Source: Oscheius sp. JU75 (Eukaryota > Nematoda > Chromadorea > Rhabditida > Rhabditidae). Taken from it: 64,000 nt of DNA. Position 1 is the first letter of the stretch, and the number at the start of each line of letters is the position of its first letter. Positions 57,571 through 64,000 of this stretch are shown here, one piece after another. The position numbers and the translations under genes are program-made. A model generated the notes under the pieces. The model was not told where the DNA came from and made no database searches. It saw only the letters and a list, made by a program, of their open reading frames with translations. Location of the stretch: NCBI GenBank assembly GCA_037178855.1, contig JASJZC010000005.1:5580001-5644000 (forward strand). The letters are read 5' to 3'.

Positions 57571-60500
57571 TTACAAGTTCTTGGTGAAGGCCTTCTGGAA
57601 GAAACGGACGACGTTGATGGCAAAATCGGCTTCGTTTTCGACCTCCTCGATGGGATGAGCAGACGGCGGATAGGACAGAATTCTGTTCCTATTTTGGAGG
57701 AAAAAACTGCACAACTAACCTGGTAGGAACACCGCGGGCCTGAAGATTGCGAATAAAGCCCTTGTAGTGCGGGACGACGCGAAGATCCTTCTCCCCGATT
57801 AAAAGCATATACGGCGCAACGATTTTCTCGACATGGGCCATTGGAGACGAGTCGAACATCTTCTTCTGTTGTTCGGCCGTCAGATTCTTTGTCCAGTCCG
57901 GGTACTCGCCGCAGCCCTCAACCACGGTCCTGTTTTGAGTATTTTTGTGGGGATGGTAAATCATACCAATCAGGGATATCGGTGACATCGTGCATGGAGA
58001 GGATGTTCAGGACGGGGTTTAGAGCAACGCCGGCCTTGTAGACATCCTGAAAGATGAAGATTTCTGCCTTTCAACAATCGCGGATGTCCAGGGTTATCAG
58101 AAGAAGTTAGGACAGGTCTGTGATCAACTGGATCAGTCGACAACAGGAAAAGTTTTCTATGGAATAGAAAGTCTTTAGCTAGGAAGGAACGGTTAAAAGG
58201 TATTATTACAGCAGCTAATGTAGATTACATTTTTTTCATAGCATAAAAACCTCATACATGTCATGAAAAAACGGGAAGCCAATGGAACTCCAATAGTTTT
58301 TTTGCCTTTTTATAAAACTTTGATTATTCGGAGGAAACAAAGAAGCCGTTTGGACAGGGCAAACCAGAGGTTAAATGGTTCATTTGACCACGGAAGAAGC
58401 CACTAACGGAGTTCTGAACTCCTAAACGAGGAAAGAACGGTCTACAATTACAGACAGTTGACCACTATTACACGCTCTTGCTACTGCTGAAAGATGAGAG
58501 AAAAAAATAGCACTACCGATCGGGAAATGAACAGGCGGGACAGCTTAGTTCAATGATTAAAAGGATTTCTGACCAATTGGGGACCAAGCAAAATGTTTGA
58601 TGGACACTTTAGCCATAAAGAACTGGTCATTCAGAACCAGGTCCTTTTCATAGCCATAACATTAACCCTACCGGATACTGGCCGAGTAGATGCGAAGTGA
58701 GGAATCCACCGTGTGATCCTCCATAGGCGACGACACGGCTCTTGTCGAGTCGCGGAAATCCGGCCAGGACGGTCTCCACGGCATGATGAACATCCTTCAC
58801 GTCGAGATCGCCACATTTTCCGGGGAGGGCCCTGATGAAGTCGTCTCCGAAGCCGAGTGAGCCCGTGTAGTTGACCGAGAGCACGGCGAATCCGCTGTTC
58901 AGAAGAGTACAGATGTCGCGGCGGGGGAAGAAGGCAAAAGAGACGCCGTGTGGTCCGCCGTGAGGATTGACCACCAGTGGAACGGAGGCGCCCTCATTCG
59001 GAAGCATTAGAATGCCCTCGTACTGGAATCCACCTGAAGTTGATCATATTAGAGGGCGGAAAATGGAAGAACTGACCCCGGTTGAAACCTATGAACTGCC
59101 AATTGTAATTGAGCAGGCTCTTGCGCTTCTCGATGATCGTTTGGCTGTCTAATCTGGTCCAGATCGTCGTCTCTTCCTCGCCTTCAGGCGGAATACTTCC
59201 AATCAGCAGAGCCGGGGGCCGATTCGGCGCCGCTACCAGGGCCAGAATATCGTCTCCGGCCACATCCAGCGGCTGCCAGCTTCCATGACATTGTCCGTAG
59301 TTTGTCAGCTTCTTTACCTCCCCATTTCCCGTGTTTATGGCGACAATTTCCTGAATCTCTTGTTTAAAAAAACCATATAAATCCTTTACCAATTTGCTAT
59401 TCCATACAATTCCAACGATCAGACGTTTTCCGTCGGCCGTGAAAGCTCTCGGGGTGACTCGAATCATCGAAAGACCGGGGAACTCGGAGAAGTTAGGCTT
59501 CTGGACTATAGGGACGATGGTTTCCGGATCGGCATTGCCGTAGGGCCACGGGACGGAGACTAGCTTGAAGTTGGCCTGATGCGGGCCATCAGCCTCGCGC
59601 TGGAAGAAAAATAACTTCTTGCCATTCGGCGAGAAGATCGGATTCTCGATTGAGACACTGGCATCTCCGATTCGCCTCAGCGTGGCCGACTTGAGCTCAT
59701 AGTAATAGAGAGCTCCACGACGATTCGAGCAGAAGATTCGTCCCAACTTGAACGGCTCGTTTTCGGCCCCGAAGAAGACGATTCCCTCGTCATTCGGCGC
59801 CCAGATTGCCTGCACTTTTCTGTATATGTTTAGAAAAAGGGAGACTCACGTAGCCGGGCGAAATAGACTCTGGGATCTGGTCCAAGACAGTCACGGTTCC
59901 GCTGGAGATTTCGGCCATGCAGAGCACGGGATTCTTGACATCGTAGCAGGCTTCCCCCCATGACTGAACGAGGTCGTATTTCTTGCCCTAAAGAGTTTTG
60001 TACGCAAAAGTATATAGACTAGACTGACAACTCCACTCTCGAGGATCTTTTCATCATTGTCCCATTCGAGATCAACATCAAAATATTCGGCCTTCTTGCT
60101 GTTACGCTCAGCCGCGTAAAGGACATGACCCTCGCCGTTCGAGAAGCGGAAGGCTCCAAAAGGCTCTAAAAACAATTTTTTAAAGTTAAAAAAGTAAATG
60201 ACCAGCTCCTAGACCGTAAATGACCCCATGTTTTTTCTGTCCGGCCAGATCCGTGCACATCAACTCCACGTGGGCCTTTTGGTCGAATATCTTGAGATAC
60301 TGCTTCTTGTTTTCCCCGTCCGGAATCGTGATCAGCTGGGCGCACTTCGAGTTGCTGCTGCTGTAGGCGACTGCCTGACCACTGAATAAGAGTAACTAAT
60401 TGAAAGGAGACCGAATACCCGAGATTGACGAGCGGCATGGACATGCTTGTCAGCAGTTTGTGTTCCTGTCCCGGAGCACCTCGCTCCAGCAGCGTCATCC

Positions 60501-61328
60501 TCTCCGTTTTGGACATCTTCTTGAGCGCTGGGACTCGATTGTCCCAGATCGACGTCACCTCGATGTAGCTACCATTGTTGTTGATACGGCCAAATGTCGG
60601 AGTGGCGATTTGGCAAAGGTCGCCGTAGATATCCTGGAAACGAGATTGCGAATATCTTCGTGGGAGAAAAATAATATAGTCAACAATCCAGTCCTGTGAC
60701 AAATTGAAGATCTTAGGTAATTCCGATGCTTCATTTTAGTGTACACGACATTATTCTTTTCTGGCTACTAGGTTGGCCATGTTCCAGCAGGCTTGATTTG
60801 CCAGAGTGCGCCACGCATTCATTCTGGCGGGAAGTTCGAAACTATGCCTAAATCTTACAGGTTTTACCCCGTTTCTTCAGTCGACAGTGCGGTCTTTTGA
60901 GTTTGAAATTTTCCTTTCGTAACTATTGAGAGTAGAAACATTTATGAAAGGAAAAGGCGAACATATCAGATCCGTCTGTCAATAGTTGTGAAAATTCTTC
61001 TTACGTAAGGGGCGCTTATATTAGAGTTTTTACGGTAGCTCTTATTGAACTATTCTCATTCAATAGACGGTTCCTGTTCGAAACACGTGGTAACAAGTTT
61101 TTCTGTGCTGATCCAAGAACTTCTTTACAAATATTCAGAATCAGTTACCCACAAGCTGTTATTCGACTTTATTAGGTTGAGTGCGCATTGTTTCAGAACT
61201 ACTGGAATGTCTTTTTTTGTTATCTTCACACCCAGCATTCCTCGATGAATAATGGCTATAAGCCAATAAAAATATACCTTGAGCTTCTCCAAGCCACGAA
61301 CGTCGAACTCTGTGGCGGTTGTGGTCAT
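57571..61328 (-). CDS. Acylaminoacyl peptidase (APEH), prolyl-oligopeptidase family
   Basis: Cytosolic serine peptidase that releases N-acetylated amino acids from blocked peptides. Starts [17 protein letters not shown] (61328) and, after a 0.6-kb intron, [20 protein letters not shown]. The beta-propeller half runs through 60700-59050 ([20 protein letters not shown] and [16 protein letters not shown] match the APEH propeller). The hydrolase half has [16 protein letters not shown] (oxyanion site), [18 protein letters not shown], nucleophile [36 protein letters not shown], aspartate [13 protein letters not shown] and histidine PPSAHPIEE. It ends [10 protein letters not shown] at 57571. A 0.6-kb intron (about 58050-58660) follows the serine. 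It starts 172 bases after the NOPCHAP1-like gene ends. Confidence 0.92.
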
Positions 61329-61499
61329 GACTTTACCTGCAAACAGCCTATCGTACACACCAACAGAAGCAACCTTTCAAGTTGTTTGAGTAGGAGGAAG
61401 GTATATAGAGATCAGAGACTCGTTTATAAAATCTCGACAAATTATGGAAATTGTTGTTCAAATAACAGTGAGAAAACAACATGACAACGGACAAAAAGA

Positions 61500-62255
61500 T
61501 CACATTTCTTCAATTAGCTTCCTCGGAGAATCTTCAACTTTTCCTTCTTCCAGCTCTTGAAATCCCTTCGGCAGCTCTTCAACCGCCTGAGCCTGTAAAA
61601 ATTAGAAAATTGATGCGATAGAGTGAAACAAACCTCCGCATCAGAAGCTCCAACTACCTCGTCTCGAGCTCGAAACAGATCGAGATCTATCTGTACAAGT
61701 TTCTTCGAATTATCGGCATTTTCTTCAATCGCCCGTTGGATTTCGTCATCCCTCTCCTCGTCGGATGGTTCATCGCTGCTCGTATCACTATCCGAGCTGC
61801 TCTCGGCACAATTTACAACCTAAACGTTGTGGTATGGGTTGGACTTTTGGGCACAAGTCTTGGCTACACACTACGTTCCCTTGGGCTTTGTCCTTTCGGG
61901 GAAAATGATAGCGTGAAAAGAAGGTCCAATAACTTGCCAAAATGTTGAAAAAGACCATGAATGTAGAATTGCCTCGGGTCGCGCAGACCGTAACGGCACC
62001 TTATACACTAACAAGCACACATAGACGGTTCCCCATTTTATGAAATAATATTACCTCAAACTCCATAACTTCGGCCAGATTACCGTTCGCGGCAGCTATT
62101 TCCGGCAAGAAGCCACGTAGTCGCTGGAGGAGATCCGACTGTGGCAGCGGGGCAATCGACGGCTTGGCCGTTTCTAGAAGAAGTTTGGGGTCTAGACGAG
62201 TAGACTGTGAACAAGTATTATGTTTGAACGAAACCTTTTCTAGCTCCAGACACAT
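61500..62255 (-). CDS. NOPCHAP1 (C12orf45)-like snoRNP assembly chaperone
   Basis: NOPCHAP1 links the R2TP/RUVBL chaperone to NOP58 during box C/D snoRNP assembly in the nucleus. Four exons encode about 150 residues: MCLELEK (62255), STRLDPKLLLETAKPSIAPL, the family block SDLLQRLRGFLPEIAAANGN, an acidic serine stretch (ESSSDSDTSSDEPSDEERDD), then KKLVQIDLDLFRARDEVVGA and an acidic tail ending RKLIEEM (61500). Human C12orf45 has the same order: LLDQVQTFLPQMARANEKLR, then VIQMDVALFEMN, then an acidic serine-rich end. An in-frame stop just upstream supports the chosen start. It sits between UBXN6 and APEH on the same strand. Confidence 0.65.
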
Positions 62256-62598
62256 TTTTCAATGTGACCGCATCTGCATTTTTCCTCATCTCCATTACTG
62301 CTCTGAAAGAGACAAATCAATGATTTCAAAGGATAACAACGTGACTATTGTAAAAAGAAATTTAACTACAAATCTTTAACAGCGGGTTTAACGTGGCACT
62401 GCAAACATCATGAGGACTTCTCTCTGATCAATATTAACTGTTTATGAAATCTTGGAAAGCAACCAGTTATAGATGTGAAAACATCATACAGAGAAGAATA
62501 TTTATCTTCCACCAGTATTAGAATGACTCAGCACAACGACAGAAAAAAATTCACCGAGAAGAAAGCGTATGTGATGAAAATAAATAGAAAAAGATGTT

Positions 62599-64000
62599 CT
62601 AGGCGCCGAATTCCGTAGCAGCTTCGCGATATTTTTGGGCTAGAACAGGGCCGGAGATGGCTTCCTGGAAGTCGACGTGAAGGACGGCAGCCGGGGCCAG
62701 TTCCAGCTTCCCGAGAAGGCTAAATGGGCCGAAATGAACGGATTCCGAAGGCGACAAGCTCACCTTTCATCGCTGTACTGTTTCGATCCATTCAGCGGAT
62801 CCTTGAGAATCCAGACGACGCCCTTGAGTTCCTCGGCGAGGTGCGAATGGATAAAGTTCCTAACATTGCTCAGCGGCTCATAGCATCCGAAAGTTCCCTA
62901 AATTTTTCATCAAAACTGATAAAATCACCAAATCACCTCCAGCATGAAACTGTCGGGTAGACGAATCCGGATCAGAGTGTACTTGTAGCGGAACTGCTGC
63001 TGTTTCTCGTCTTTTTCGCGCATTGCGCTCGTCCTCAGAGTAAGCATACGATTGACCTCTTCTGTCTTCATCTGCTGCATTCTCTTCACCTCGTCCGCTG
63101 TGAGATCATAGAAATCGGCCGATACTTGGGGGACAGGCACTTTCTGGTTCTCCTTCAAATGATAAATCTTTAAAATTTATCCTTTACACGCCAAAAAGAA
63201 CGCTTACAGAAGTGTTACGAGCAACCTTGATGGGTACGGCCTGTCCTCCATTCAGAGCTTCCAAATAGGTCACGAGTTTGCCAGTATCTTCAGCCATTTC
63301 GGCCGACATCACATAGAATGTCTCCAGCGGATCGCCATCTTTCATAGACTGTTGCTCTTGACGGAAGCCGATCGCTCGAAGGAATTCGGGACCTCCTTTC
63401 ACGCTGCCAACTCGGTCCTGTACATGAAATTGTACAGTAGCGGAAAAAGGCAACCTGGAAGGCCTTGTTCGCGACTCTGATTCTTCTGAACTTGGGATCA
63501 CTGGATTCGATAATATTCTGGAGGTATTTGCCAATGGTTTCGACGGCGGACTGAATTGTCTTTTATAAAAAAACATATCAGAAGGAAATACATTTTTGGC
63601 GGCGGTGGTATTCACAGAGTAGAGCAGCATTATGGCAGCTGTGACAGGGTCGTCACTGTCGGAGATCTGCTCCCGGAGAAACTCTTCAATCGCCGTGATC
63701 AGATCGGCCTTCTTCATCGAAACGCCCTCGTCCAACAGTTCACACGTGTAAAAAACGCCAGCAATCAGACCCGAATGCTCCATCTCGCGTACTTCCACCT
63801 CTCTTCTGGGCTCCAGACCGAGTTCGGCCATCTGCTGGGTCGGGGTCTGACGACGACGTTCCTCCTCCAGCTCGCGCTGTGCAATCATCTGAATTTTCTT
63901 CTGGCCGGCAGACATCTGGGGCTGTTCATTTTTGTATAGACGTTTGAGGGCTGCAGCTGCGGCAACATCTGCTCCTGCCACGCGATCGATTTGTACACCC
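62599..64000 (-). CDS. UBXN6 (UBX domain protein 6), 5' end outside window
   Basis: Adaptor of the p97/VCP ATPase in endosome and lysosome traffic. The gene runs off the right edge of the window; the visible part begins GVQIDRVAGADVAAAAALKR, so the p97-binding N-terminal motif is missing here. It continues with LEPRREVEVREMEHSGLIAG, VFYTCELLDEGVSMKKADLI, ITAIEEFLREQISDSDDPVT, a PUB domain (DRVGSVKGGPEFLRAIGFRQ, LETFYVMSAE) and TADEVKRMQQMKTEEVNRML, AMREKDEKQQQFRYKYTLIR and a UBX domain (IRLPDSFMLEV, NFIHSHLAEELK), ending REAATEFGA at 62599. Order and spacing match human UBXN6. It is the first visible gene of a three-gene minus-strand run. Confidence 0.9.

Noticed and set aside
1-64000. CRISPR arrays, bacterial operons or phage genes
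   Set aside because: No regularly spaced direct repeats and no bacterial-type genes; introns throughout show eukaryotic DNA.

Overview
The window is eukaryotic DNA: nearly every gene is split by many very short introns (often 30-60 bases, with TTTCAG-type acceptors), genes are densely packed on both strands, and same-strand genes often sit only 100-350 bases apart. A transthyretin-like secreted protein, a serpentine chemoreceptor of the Sre type, a Bub1-type checkpoint kinase and an SPD-2/Cep192-like centrosome protein together point to a nematode. The species or clade cannot be fixed from sequence reading alone; an RBM15/Spenito-like gene suggests it need not resemble C. elegans in every pathway.

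Left part (1-21.8 kb): a minus-strand P4-ATPase (lipid flippase, ATP8B/TAT type) is followed by a gene-poor stretch of about 6 kb with mobile-element remnants. Then come a plus-strand SPAK/OSR1-type kinase that appears to lack the usual C-terminal docking domain, and a minus-strand pair in which a UQCC6-like small mitochondrial protein overlaps the start of an ALKBH1 dioxygenase gene in another reading frame.

Middle (22-42.7 kb): an Sre chemoreceptor (+), the DNA-damage sensor XPC (-) and BUB-1 (+). A tight minus-strand run follows: the small serine palmitoyltransferase subunit, ATG12, the mitochondrial exonuclease MGME1 and the deubiquitinase AMSH, probably one operon. Then IFRD (+) and mitochondrial OSGEPL1/Qri7 (+), ending in a broken Hsp70 fragment next to two tandem copies of a dispersed repeat.

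Right part (42.7-64 kb): SPD-2-like (-), transthyretin-like (-), an unrecognised coiled-coil protein (+), RBM15-like RNA-binding protein (+), tRNA thiolase CTU1 (+), an unidentified gene (+) and an F-box/leucine-rich-repeat-like protein (+). A second minus-strand run holds UBXN6 (cut by the window edge), a NOPCHAP1-like snoRNP chaperone and acylaminoacyl peptidase (APEH).

Themes: most genes are housekeeping (tRNA modification by CTU1, OSGEPL1 and ALKBH1; mitosis by BUB-1 and SPD-2; ubiquitin and autophagy by AMSH, UBXN6 and ATG12; mitochondria by MGME1, OSGEPL1 and the UQCC6-like protein). Introns and spacers carry foldback and MITE-like repeats, one dispersed repeat family with four copies, a non-LTR retrotransposon tail and two tRNA-like remnants. 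Exon boundaries were inferred by eye from reading frame, splice sites and family similarity, so gene spans are more reliable than individual exon ends.
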